A stretch of DNA of 61,327 nucleotides from Acidimicrobiia bacterium. Lineage in GTDB: Bacteria > Actinomycetota > Acidimicrobiia > IMCC26256 > JAMXLJ01. Each line of letters starts with the position of its first letter. Within the stretch, counting starts at the first letter, position 1. This document shows, piece after piece, positions 34,837 to 42,668 of the stretch. The notes beneath the pieces are model-generated. The model saw only the letters and a list, made by a program, of their open reading frames with translations. It made no database searches and was not told the DNA's origin. The translations under genes were made by a program, and so were the position numbers. The stretch covers positions 1 to 61,327 of the forward strand of contig JAMXLJ010000162.1 in NCBI GenBank assembly GCA_024281095.1. Reading direction: 5' to 3'.

Positions 34837-36299
34837 GGCCTGATGCCGGTGACCTCGGCGACACTCTCGTCGCCCAACCCGAAGACTCGTCGCAGCACGG
34901 TACGCGCGGCGTGGTATCCGCACATGCCGTGCACACCCGGCCCCGGCGGGGTCGCGGACGAGCAGAGGTAGATCGACGGATTCGGCGTCGCGTATGGCGT
35001 GCGCGCGATGACGGGTCGGAACAATGCCTGTACGCCGCCGAACCGGCCGAGGGCGATGTCGCCACCCACGTTGTTCGGGTTCCGGGCCTCGATGTCAGGG
35101 GGTCCGGCCGCGGCGCGCGCGAGCACCACGTCCCGAAAGCCGGGCGCGAATCGTTCGATCTGTTGCTCCACGGGACCAGTCAGGTCGCCACGCCAGTCGA
35201 AGGGTACGTGCGCGTAGACCCAGAACACGTGCTGCCCCGGCGGAGCTCGAGTGGGATCGAACCGGCTCGGTTGCGCCGTGATCAGGAATGGCGTCGACGG
35301 CGGACGTCCGTGCACCACCGCCCGCAGCGCGGCGGTGATCTCGGCCTCGGACGCGCCGACGTGCACGGTGCCCGCGTCGCGACACTCCTCCGCGGTCCAC
35401 GGGACCGGTTCACTCAATGCGTAGTCGATCTTGAACACTCCGGGGCCGTGACGGTAACGGCGCAGGCGCGTGACGTAAGGGCCCGGCAGGCGGTCACCTG
35501 CAATCCCCAGCAGGCCTTCGACCGACAGATCGAAGAGATACGCCCTTGCCCTCGGAAGCTCGTCCAGCGATTCGACGCGATGTCCGGTGATGATCTCACC
35601 GCCCGATGTCCGCACGTGCGCGGCGAGGGCGTCCGACAGCGACTGCGACCCGCCGCGGGGGAACGGCCATCCGACGGCATGCGCGGCCAGGGCGAACAGG
35701 AGCGCGACGCCACCGGTCGCCGGCGACGTGGGAACGGCGATCGCGTGCCCGGCCAGACCCGCGAACATGGCGCGCGCCCGCTCGTCCGGCATCAGTGCGG
35801 ACAGGAGCTTCACGGGGAGGCCGGCCCGCGCGACGAATTGCGCGAACAGCAGCGGGTCTTCGGGCCACGACGTCACCGGCCGCAGCACGTCGTGGGCGAG
35901 CGTGTCCCACCGGTCGAGGAACGGCGCGACGATGCGGAGGTAGGCGCGGCCCGCCGCGCCGAGCGTCGCGGCCGTCTGCTCCGGCGAGCGCGCGAGCGTC
36001 GCGACGGAGCCGTCCCCGAGCGGGTGGGCGAGGGCGAGCTCCGGCTGGATCCACTCCAACCCGTGGCGTTCGAGCGCGAGCGCACGAAACACGGGTGAGC
36101 CGGCGCCGAGCGGGTGCACGGCCGAGCACGGATCGTGCAGGAATCCCGGGAGTGTCAGCGGCTCGGTGCGCGCTCCCCCGCCCACGACCGGCGCCGCTTC
36201 GTAGACGCGCACCGTGACGCCGGCCTCGGCGAGGATGGCTGCGGCGGTCAGCCCGTTCGGGCCGGCACCGACGACGACGGCGTCGACGCGTTCCATCAC
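34833..36299 (-). CDS. Phytoene-desaturase-like FAD oxidoreductase (NAD(P)/FAD amine-oxidase fold)
   Basis: 488 residues. FAD-binding DAVVVGAGPNGLTAAAILAEAGVTVRVYEA near residues 6-35, then GGGARTEPLTLPGF, and the C-terminal CSSATPPGPGVHGMCGYHAA contact. This is the phytoene dehydrogenase/retinol saturase group, which isomerises, saturates or oxidises long polyenes or related lipids. The start is ATG at 36299 (or the second ATG). It lies 64 bases after the redoxin and overlaps the LMF1 gene. A carotenoid role is possible, but no phytoene synthase is in the window. Confidence 0.88.
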   Translation of the reverse strand: MMERVDAVVVGAGPNGLTAAAILAEAGVTVRVYEAAPVVGGGARTEPLTLPGFLHDPCSAVHPLGAGSPVFRALALERHGLEWIQPELALAHPLGDGSVATLARSPEQTAATLGAAGRAYLRIVAPFLDRWDTLAHDVLRPVTSWPEDPLLFAQFVARAGLPVKLLSALMPDERARAMFAGLAGHAIAVPTSPATGGVALLFALAAHAVGWPFPRGGSQSLSDALAAHVRTSGGEIITGHRVESLDELPRARAYLFDLSVEGLLGIAGDRLPGPYVTRLRRYRHGPGVFKIDYALSEPVPWTAEECRDAGTVHVGASEAEITAALRAVVHGRPPSTPFLITAQPSRFDPTRAPPGQHVFWVYAHVPFDWRGDLTGPVEQQIERFAPGFRDVVLARAAAGPPDIEARNPNNVGGDIALGRFGGVQALFRPVIARTPYATPNPSIYLCSSATPPGPGVHGMCGYHAARTVLRRVFGLGDESVAEVTGIRP

Positions 36300-36363
36300 G
36301 GCGGCTCAGGCAGGGTCAAGACCTGAATGCGCCTACCCATCGTCGCCCGCGGGTGCACATCTG

Positions 36364-37404
36364 TCACCCGGACGCGAGTGTCGGCCCGAGACCGTGGTAC
36401 GGGCGGCCGTTGCGCTGCCACTCCTCGTAGAACTCGAAGAACGCCGGACCGAACGGATCATCGCCCACGAGGGGCATGGACGCCCGGCGGATCGTCCAAT
36501 CGTTCGGTGCCAGCTGCGCCGCCTGTACGAAGTGGCGCCGCGCCGCCTCTTCGTCGCCATGGCGGCGTGCCTCCGTCGCGATGCGGAAGTGCAAACGCGC
36601 CCGCACTTCGTCGTCGGAGAGCTGGCCCACTGCGCCGCGCGCGTCCTCACGAGCGATCGGCACAACGCCCTCGCGCACCCAGCGGCGAATCTCGTCGAGA
36701 TGCGGCTCGGCTTCCACGCCGGTGAAATCCTTGAAGGTGTCAGTGCCGTACGCGACGCCGTTGGGTCGCGCGATCCGGTCCTCTTCGTCGATCCAGATCA
36801 CGGTCGGCACGTTGCTGATCGCGTACAGCTCTGTCGTGAGATGCTGCGCATCGAGCAACACAGGGAACGTGATCTCGTCGGTGAACGGTTTCACGTCGTC
36901 GGGTGAGTCGTCGAGCGCGACACCGATCACCGTGAACCCGAGCGGAGCCAGCTCCTCGTACAGCGCCTGCCACCCGGGCAGGTCGTAGCGGCAACCTCAC
37001 CAGGTCGCGAAGGCGAGCAGCAGCTTCTTGCGACCGTGCCATTCCGCGAGGTCGTGGACCCTTCCGTCGAGGTCCGGGAGCGTGAACTGCGGCGCCTCGA
37101 GTGCGTCGAGCGCACGGGCGCGCTCCTCCGCGGGAAGCGCGACCGCGGCGATGCCAGCGTCATTGTCGACGACCACCGGGCGGCGTAGCGCGCCGGCCAC
37201 CGCAGCGAGGTCGAGGCGGTCCTCGACCCGGAGCGACTCGACGTCGCGGACGGGCACGCACACGTCGCCACGGCACAAACCCTCCGGCTTCAGCTCCCAG
37301 CCGAGCGCCGACGGCAGATCGCCCGAACGGAGGAGCATCCGACCGTCGCGAACCGTTGCGTCGAAGACGCGCACGTCCTCGGCGATCACGGTGAACTGTG
37401 TCAT
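36364..37404 (-). CDS. Redoxin/TlpA-like protein with in-frame TGA, candidate selenoprotein
   Basis: Read through one TGA this is a single 346-residue frame; without recoding it is split into a 135-residue and a 188-residue open frame. Residues 1-100 form an N-terminal domain with C44 and C49. Residues 104-135 carry the thioredoxin-like FTLPDLDGRVHDLAEW and KLLLAFATW. Codon 136 is TGA, then G137 and C138 (TW-U-GCRYDLPGW). The fold continues with VIGVALDDSP, NVPTVIWIDEEDRI and a helical tail with TPR-like AARRHFVQAAQLAPNDW. Cys is expected at codon 136 in redoxins, so selenocysteine fits. AAAGGTG precedes the ATG by four bases. It is first in an operon with the FAD protein and LMF1. A nonsense or sequencing change from TGC is the alternative. 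Confidence 0.8.
36964..36999 (-). promoter_or_regulatory. Candidate SECIS: TGA codon and downstream bulged hairpin
   Basis: On the coding strand the TGA is at 36999-36997. After 20 bases comes an apical loop CGGGT (36976-36972). The stem pairs CTGCC (36981-36977) with GGCAG (36971-36967), then C36982-G36966, a bulged A36983, G36984-C36965 and C36985-G36964, giving 8 bp. Bacterial SECIS elements sit at about this distance from UGA and have G-rich apical loops with a bulged base. Position and shape fit; thermodynamics and conservation were not computed. Note that such GC-rich DNA forms hairpins easily. Confidence 0.5.
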
Positions 37405-37499
37405 CGATCACCTTTCGACGCCCGCACGATCGACCGCCGGAACCACACTGTCAAGTCACGTGGTTGGGATCCGTCACGTCTGGGCAAGACGGAGGCAGA

Positions 37500-38420
37500 A
37501 TGAACGTGATGTGGTGGAGCCGGGCCGGAAGCCGGCCCTCGGTCGACCAACCGCCGCTACCCGAGGGACGCTTCCTCGAGCTCCCTGATCGCGGCACCGT
37601 CTTCGTGCGCGACGCACGCGGGCCCGCGGGCGCACCGGTGCTCTTCCTGCTGCACGGCTTGGCCGCCACCGCCGACCTCAACTGGTGGTTCTGCTACCGC
37701 TCGCTGGCACGCCAGTTCCGCGTCGTCGCGATCGACCATCGGGGCCACGGCCGCGGCATGCCGGTGCGTGGCCACTTCCGTCTCGCGGATTGCGCGGACG
37801 ACGCGGTCGCGGTCGCCGACGCGTTGGGAATCGAGCGGTTCATCCCCGTCGGCTACTCCATGGGCGGCCCGATCGCACAACTCGTCTGGCACCGCCACCC
37901 GGAGCGGGTGGACGGTCTCGTGTTCTGCGCGACGAGTCGCGACTTCCAGGGGTCGCTGCGCGACTGGGCGTCGTTCGCGGTCACCCCGTGGCTGTCGCTT
38001 GCCGCGCGCGTGGTGCCTTCGTCGCCGTTGTTGCTCGCGGCCACGAAGTTGCTCGCCAGCCGGGGTGGTGACGAGCCGTACGCGGAATGGATGCTGCGTG
38101 AGTTCACCCGCGGCGACGTCCCGACGATCCTCGAGGCGGCCGGCGCGCTCGGGCGCTTCAGCTCGCGCGGGTGGATCGGTCGCGTCGACGTGCCCGTCGC
38201 GGTCGTGGCCACCGCGTCGGACAGCCTCGTGCCGCTGCGCCGTCAGGTGAAGCTCGCGATGGCGATCCCGAGCGCGACGCTTCACGTCACCGCCGGCGAC
38301 CACTACCTCAGCCCGGCCGACCGCGACGAGTTCGTGACCGCCCTCGACGAGGCCTGCACGCTCGTTGCCCGACGTGCCCGCGCCGCCCGTCACGCGCGCG
38401 ACCGCGCCGTCGCGCGCTGA
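37500..38420 (+). CDS. Alpha/beta-hydrolase fold protein
   Basis: 306 residues. LFLLHGLAAT oxyanion strand, DHRGHGRG, and nucleophile elbow GYSMGG, with a late Asp (ASDSLVPLRR) and catalytic His in TAGDHYL. This is the complete Ser-Asp-His layout of an esterase/lipase-like hydrolase. GGAGG is 6 bases before the ATG at 37500. It is divergent from the redoxin operon with a 95-base shared control region, which could link hydrolase and maturation factor expression. No signal peptide is obvious, so it is probably cytosolic. The substrate is unknown. Confidence 0.92.
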   Translation: MNVMWWSRAGSRPSVDQPPLPEGRFLELPDRGTVFVRDARGPAGAPVLFLLHGLAATADLNWWFCYRSLARQFRVVAIDHRGHGRGMPVRGHFRLADCADDAVAVADALGIERFIPVGYSMGGPIAQLVWHRHPERVDGLVFCATSRDFQGSLRDWASFAVTPWLSLAARVVPSSPLLLAATKLLASRGGDEPYAEWMLREFTRGDVPTILEAAGALGRFSSRGWIGRVDVPVAVVATASDSLVPLRRQVKLAMAIPSATLHVTAGDHYLSPADRDEFVTALDEACTLVARRARAARHARDRAVAR

Positions 38421-38438
38421 CGATCGTCGCGGCGAAGG

Positions 38439-38717
38439 TCAGGCCGAGAGCGGATCGAGACCGAGACGCCGGCGCACGTCCGGGCGGCGGAGCGGCGGTA
38501 CGGTCTTCGGCGGCTGACGGCGCTCCGGCAGTGTCCCGAGGAGCTCCGCGGTCACCGCGGCAACCTGTTCCGCCGCCGCGTTCATCGCGCGTGCCAGCTC
38601 GGCGCTTGGCCGCTGGACTCCGGAGACCTTGCGGATGTATTGCAGGGCGGCGGCCTTGATCTCCTCCTCGGTGGCGGGCGGTTCGAGGCCACGAAGCTCT
38701 GTGATGTTCCGGCACAT
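38439..38717 (-). CDS. DUF2277 domain protein
   Basis: 92 residues spanning the whole domain. It starts MCRNITELRGLEPPATEEEI, followed by AAALQYIRKVSG and ends with the family-like PPLRRPDVRRRLG. DUF2277 proteins are small, soluble and without assigned function. It is convergent with the hydrolase and lies 30 bases upstream-direction of the CoA-transferase end. Confidence 0.92.
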   Translation of the reverse strand: MCRNITELRGLEPPATEEEIKAAALQYIRKVSGVQRPSAELARAMNAAAEQVAAVTAELLGTLPERRQPPKTVPPLRRPDVRRRLGLDPLSA

Positions 38718-38747
38718 GCCGTCATGCTAATGGCGACGAGATGCGGC

Positions 38748-39809
38748 TCAGGCGGGCGCAGTCGGGCCGGAAAAGCCTTCAGGATGCTCGCCGATCCCGG
38801 GCACCTTGGTGGCCGACTGCCTGGGGTTGCGCAGGATCAACGCCGGCAGGCTGGGCACGAGGCCGTGCTCGGTCTCCACGTAGACGCCTCTCGCCGTCAG
38901 CTGCTCGTGACAGGTCGCTTCCTCGGGTGTGAGCACCGGCGAAGCGGGTGCACCATGCGCGAGAAGCCGCTCGATCACGTCGTCGAGGTCGCGTGCCTGG
39001 ACCGCCGCCGCGACACGCGCGTTCACCGCTTCGACCATGCCGAGACGGGTGGCAAAGTCGACGGCCGCGAGATCGTCGAGCTCGAGCGCCTCGCAGATCG
39101 ACCGCCAGAGGCGCGCTTCGCCGAGCACGCCAATCGCGATCCAACGTCCGTCGCGCGTGACGAAGATGCCATAGCCGGGGGAGCCGCGTGTCGGCTCGGC
39201 GGCGTCGACGTGCGCGGTGCCCGAATGTGCACCCACCCACCAGGCGATCACGTCCGTCATGGAGACGTCGATGCGCTCCCCTTCGCCCGTGACGAGCCGG
39301 CGCGCCCACGCCGCGCACACGAGGAGCGCGCACATGGTGCCGCCCTCGAGGTCTGCCGCGGGGAGCCGCGGGATCACGGGCTCGCGCAAGGGAGGACGCG
39401 GCGGCGCGAGCGCTCCGGCAAGGGCCTGGTAGTTGACGTCGTGGCCCGGGACGTCGCGCCACGGGCCGGTCTGCCCGTAGCCGGTGAGCGAGCAGTAGAT
39501 CACCTGCGGGTTCACGTCCGTCACCGCCTCGTAGCCGAGACCGAGGCGCGCCGCGACTCCCGGTCGCCACGCCTCGCACACGACGTCTGCCTCCGCCGCG
39601 AGCTCGAGCGCCCGACGACGGCCCTCGTCGGTGCGCAGATCCAGCACGATGCTGCGCTTGCCCCGTGCGATGGCGGCGAACAGCTCGGGGTACGCGCGCA
39701 TCGGATCGCCGCCCGGCGGCTCGAGCTTCAACACCTCCGCGCCGAGGTCGGCCAGCACCTGCGTTGCGTGCGGCATCGGCCGGTAGGGCGACGCGTCCAG
39801 CACGCGCAT
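38748..39809 (-). CDS. CaiB/BaiF family (class III) CoA-transferase
   Basis: 353 residues from ATG 39809, which is somewhat short at the N-terminus. MRVLDASPYRPMPHATQVLADLGAEVLKLE, GKRSIVLDLRTDEGR and YCSLTGYGQTGPW are family features. The catalytic Asp is probably D153 in RLPAADLEGGTM. An in-frame GTG at 39857 would add 16 residues; neither start has a good ribosome site. It is a second CoA-transferase in this window, distinct from the one at 1-2.3 kb. Its closest functional link may be the SDR/ligase/hydratase CoA pathway, but it lies apart from it. Confidence 0.88.
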   Translation of the reverse strand: MRVLDASPYRPMPHATQVLADLGAEVLKLEPPGGDPMRAYPELFAAIARGKRSIVLDLRTDEGRRRALELAAEADVVCEAWRPGVAARLGLGYEAVTDVNPQVIYCSLTGYGQTGPWRDVPGHDVNYQALAGALAPPRPPLREPVIPRLPAADLEGGTMCALLVCAAWARRLVTGEGERIDVSMTDVIAWWVGAHSGTAHVDAAEPTRGSPGYGIFVTRDGRWIAIGVLGEARLWRSICEALELDDLAAVDFATRLGMVEAVNARVAAAVQARDLDDVIERLLAHGAPASPVLTPEEATCHEQLTARGVYVETEHGLVPSLPALILRNPRQSATKVPGIGEHPEGFSGPTAPA

Positions 39810-39924
39810 TCCCCCGAGTAGACCTCGCTGTCTCGACAGACGCGCATCGTCGGCCACCGCCGTATCCGTACCGGAGACCGGTGCCGTCGCGCAAAAGCGC
39901 GGCCGCCCCCGCAGCCGCGATCGA

Positions 39925-40749
39925 TCACCCCGCGGCGGCGGCCCCTGCGAGCACGCGCGAGCCGCGACGGTGGTTGCCACCGCGCTCACCGGCGGCAACG
40001 CGCGGGCGTGATGCCTCCGACCGGTGCTGGCGCGTCTCCGCCGCAGCCTGAGCCGCGGCCACGCGCAGTTCGTGAAGGCTGCGGCGCAGCAGTCGCGAGA
40101 TCTGCATCTGGCTGACACCCATCCGCTGCGCGATCTGCGACTGGGTCTGACCCTCGAAGAAACGCAGCACGACGATCTCCCGCTGGCGCGCCGGAAGGTG
40201 CTGCAACAGCGTCGCGAGAGTTGCCCGCTTCTCCACCCGATCGAGGCCCCCCTCGACGACACCGACACCGGGCGGAAGCGTCTCGTCGACCGCGCTGTTG
40301 ATCCGCCGGCACGACGACAAGGCCTCCATCGCTTCGACGACGTCGTCGCACTCGAACTCGCCGCGCCCGGCGACCTCGTCGACCGTGGGTGAGCGGTGCA
40401 ACTCGTGGGTCAACGTCTCCACGAGAGACGCGACCTCGCGTGAGCGGTCCTGTACGTCGCGGGGCGGGCGTACCGCCCAACCGTGGTCGCGCAGGTGCCG
40501 CTTCAACTCGCCGACGATCGTCGGCGTGGCGAACGTGGAGAAGCTCACGCCGAAGTCGGGATCGAAACGCTCCACGCTCTTGAACAGCGCGAGGAGCGCG
40601 ACCTGCCGGAGGTCCTCCAGTTCCTCGCCGTGGCCGGCGAAACCGCGCGCAAGCGCGTAAGCGACGCCCAGATGCGCCTCCACGAGCTTGTCACGCAGAT
40701 GGCGGCTTCGCGTGCGGCGGTACTCGACGAATTCGTCGCGTGAATCCAT
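39925..40749 (-). CDS. SigB/SigF-family RNA polymerase sigma factor
   Basis: 274 residues with the sigma-70 regions 2-4 characteristic of general-stress and sporulation sigmas. Region 2: LVEAHLGVAYALARGF, DLRQVALLALFKSVERFDP and FSTFATPTIVGELKRHLRDHGWAVRPPR. Region 3 lies around 118-160. Region 4: LQHLPARQREIVVLRFFEG, MGVSQMQISRLLRRSL. A His/Arg/Gly tail follows. I prefer the ATG at 40749 (GAGAGG upstream) to 40767. No anti-sigma or STAS gene is adjacent; the PAS-GAF-PP2C phosphatase of the window is a possible but unproven partner. Confidence 0.93.
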   Translation of the reverse strand: MDSRDEFVEYRRTRSRHLRDKLVEAHLGVAYALARGFAGHGEELEDLRQVALLALFKSVERFDPDFGVSFSTFATPTIVGELKRHLRDHGWAVRPPRDVQDRSREVASLVETLTHELHRSPTVDEVAGRGEFECDDVVEAMEALSSCRRINSAVDETLPPGVGVVEGGLDRVEKRATLATLLQHLPARQREIVVLRFFEGQTQSQIAQRMGVSQMQISRLLRRSLHELRVAAAQAAAETRQHRSEASRPRVAAGERGGNHRRGSRVLAGAAAAG

Positions 40750-40982
40750 CGTGGCCGAACCTCTCATCGTGGGGGACGAGCGCTACGTCGCACCCGTCTC
40801 GTGTAGGACTCGTCGCACTATGCGACGCGCCACCCCACCCGGGCATCACGTGGACGCGTAGTCCTGCCCGACAGCACCCTCGAGTGCCGTACGACGACTA
40901 CGCGCACGCGTGGTGCAGAGCCAACGGCATCGACCGAGGATGGAGACGTACGCGCACGGTCCCCCGACTCAGGAGCGGTCAA

Positions 40983-41351
40983 GTGACGCAGACTCGAACC
41001 GAGCGCCCGTTGATCGAATGGCGCGATTTCCTCGAACGGCTGACAGCGGAGCACCAGGGCGACGAGGTCACGATCGAGGTGATGAACCCCGAGATCGGCG
41101 ACCAGGACGAGGCGGAGCGACTGGCCTTCTCGTACCTCGAGTACGACAACAAGGACGACGTCGTGATCGTCGCGGTCGGCGGCCAGGACGGCCGCTACCC
41201 GTTGCTCCGCCACATCATCTACCACCCGCGCAAGATCCTCGTCGATCCGCCCTCACCTGGGAGCGCGCGAGCAGTCGAGGTCGAGGACCAGGAGGGCACG
41301 CACACCATCGTCACGTTGCGTCCACGCGCCGGACGCAACCCGGGCAGTTGA
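40983..41351 (+). CDS. DUF5335 family protein
   Basis: 122 residues. WRDFLERLTAEHQGDEVTIEVMNPEIGDQDEAERL and VAVGGQDGRYPLLRHIIYHPRKILVDPP (two parts of the DUF5335 outline) are visible. Members are small actinobacterial proteins without known function, often found with stress genes. GTG 40983 follows AGGAG by seven bases. Its stop overlaps the ATG of the eRF1-like gene (TGATG), so translation of the two is coupled. It is divergent from the sigma factor gene across 233 bases. Confidence 0.8.
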   Translation: MTQTRTERPLIEWRDFLERLTAEHQGDEVTIEVMNPEIGDQDEAERLAFSYLEYDNKDDVVIVAVGGQDGRYPLLRHIIYHPRKILVDPPSPGSARAVEVEDQEGTHTIVTLRPRAGRNPGS

Positions 41352-42502
41352 TGGGACCCGGCGACCCGGCAGTCGACCGGCTCGTCGGGTTCCGTGCCAT
41401 GGGGGCGCCCGTCCTCTCGGCCTATGTCGGAGTCCCACCCGACCCGTCGGAGATCAAGGGTGTGCACGCGCGGTTTCTGTCGGTCCTCCAACCGGTGCGC
41501 GACATGGTGGAGTCGGACGCGTTCACCCACGCGCAACGCGAGTCGTTGCGAACCGACATCGATCGTGTTCTCGAGGTCGCGAGTCGCGCGACGGAGATGC
41601 ACGGTCACGCCGTAGGCGTGTTCGCCTGCCGGCTCGCGGACCTGTACGAAGAAGTTCAACTGCCGAAGCCCGTCCGTAACCGGGCGATCGTCGACGCAAC
41701 GCCGTACGTGCGTCCGTTGCTCGAGGTGCTCGACGAGGCCCATCGATACCTCGTCGTCGTCGTCGCACGCGACAACGCTTGGTTCTACGAATTCTCTCTG
41801 GGCAAGCTCGAAGCGGGCACGCGTGTCAAGGGGCGGCACCAGCGCAAGCGCGACTATGGCGGGTGGAACGGCTTCGACGAATACCACGCGCGCAATCGCG
41901 CGGAGGAGTTGGCGCGACGGCACTATCGGGAGACGGCAGCCGTCATCGAGGAAATGCTCGCCACCACTGCGGCGGAACTCGTCGTTGTAGCGGGGCACGA
42001 GGAGACAGTCGCGGAGTTCCTCGCCCTCCTGCCCCGCGCGCTGCGGGACAAGGTCGTGGGATCGTTCGTCGTCGATCCGCACACGATGACGCCGGGCCGC
42101 GTGCGCGAACAGGCCGATGACGTGGTCGCGGGATACGAGCTCAGGGAAGAGACCCGGCTCGTCGCGGACGTGCTCGACCGTGTCGGCAGTCGCGGCCTCG
42201 GCGCGGCCGGGCTGCGATGGTGCCTCCTCGCGGCGAACGAGAAAGGGATCGAGCGGCTCCTCGTGCACGACGAACGCGAACATCCGGGACGGACGTGCGA
42301 CCGGTGCGGGTGGCTCGGTCTCGACGACCAGGAGTGCCCCGTCGACGGCTCGCCCACGAGGCCGGTGCCCGACGTCATCGACGAGATCGCCTCGGTCGTG
42401 CTGGCGAGCAGCGGGCGGGTCGAGCATGTCTTCACCGACACCCGGCTCGAGACCCTCGGAATCGCAGCGTTCCTGCGCTTCCCGGTACCCGCCCCCGCCT
42501 GA
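41351..42502 (+). CDS. Bacterial eRF1-like (baeRF/Vms1-type) protein
   Basis: 383 residues. A C-terminal domain like that of eRF1/Pelota with GRTCDRCGWL and a partial Cys cluster (C-x2-C then C), and a middle region with HYRETAAVIEEML and the DPHTMTPGRVREQADDVV segment seen in bacterial archaeo-eukaryotic release-factor-like proteins (baeRF/Vms1 group). The N-terminal region (AYVGVPPDPSEIKG) is typical of this group. Such proteins are thought to act on tRNA or on stalled ribosomes; no canonical GGQ is seen here. It is coupled to the DUF5335 gene. Assignment from motif outline; sub-family uncertain. Confidence 0.75.
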   Translation: MGPGDPAVDRLVGFRAMGAPVLSAYVGVPPDPSEIKGVHARFLSVLQPVRDMVESDAFTHAQRESLRTDIDRVLEVASRATEMHGHAVGVFACRLADLYEEVQLPKPVRNRAIVDATPYVRPLLEVLDEAHRYLVVVVARDNAWFYEFSLGKLEAGTRVKGRHQRKRDYGGWNGFDEYHARNRAEELARRHYRETAAVIEEMLATTAAELVVVAGHEETVAEFLALLPRALRDKVVGSFVVDPHTMTPGRVREQADDVVAGYELREETRLVADVLDRVGSRGLGAAGLRWCLLAANEKGIERLLVHDEREHPGRTCDRCGWLGLDDQECPVDGSPTRPVPDVIDEIASVVLASSGRVEHVFTDTRLETLGIAAFLRFPVPAPA

Positions 42503-42603
42503 GCCCTGGGGCCGCCTTCCCGGCCGGCTGCGCACGCCGTTCCGAACGACGCCGCTGCACGAGGCCTCGTGCGCGCGTAGTGCCGCCGACTTCGATCTCT
42601 CAT

Positions 42604-42632
42604 TTGCTTCTCATCCCGCGCCCCGATAAGTA
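42604..42632 (+). promoter_or_regulatory. Possible sigma-70-like promoter
   Basis: TTGCTT (42604-42609) is followed after 17 bases by TAAGTA (42627-42632), in one of the few AT-richer patches of the window, 37 bases before the mannosyltransferase start. The hexamers deviate from consensus, so this is weak evidence. Confidence 0.25.
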
Positions 42633-42668
42633 GCAACAACTGGCACGAGGGAGGCGAGGAACCTGGCG

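Noticed and set aside
36364-37404. Two separate genes or a plain pseudogene at the redoxin locus
   Set aside because: Both parts are in one frame with no other stop or shift, the gap contains conserved fold residues, and the TGA is at the active-site thiol. A pseudogene remains possible and is stated, but is not my first reading.
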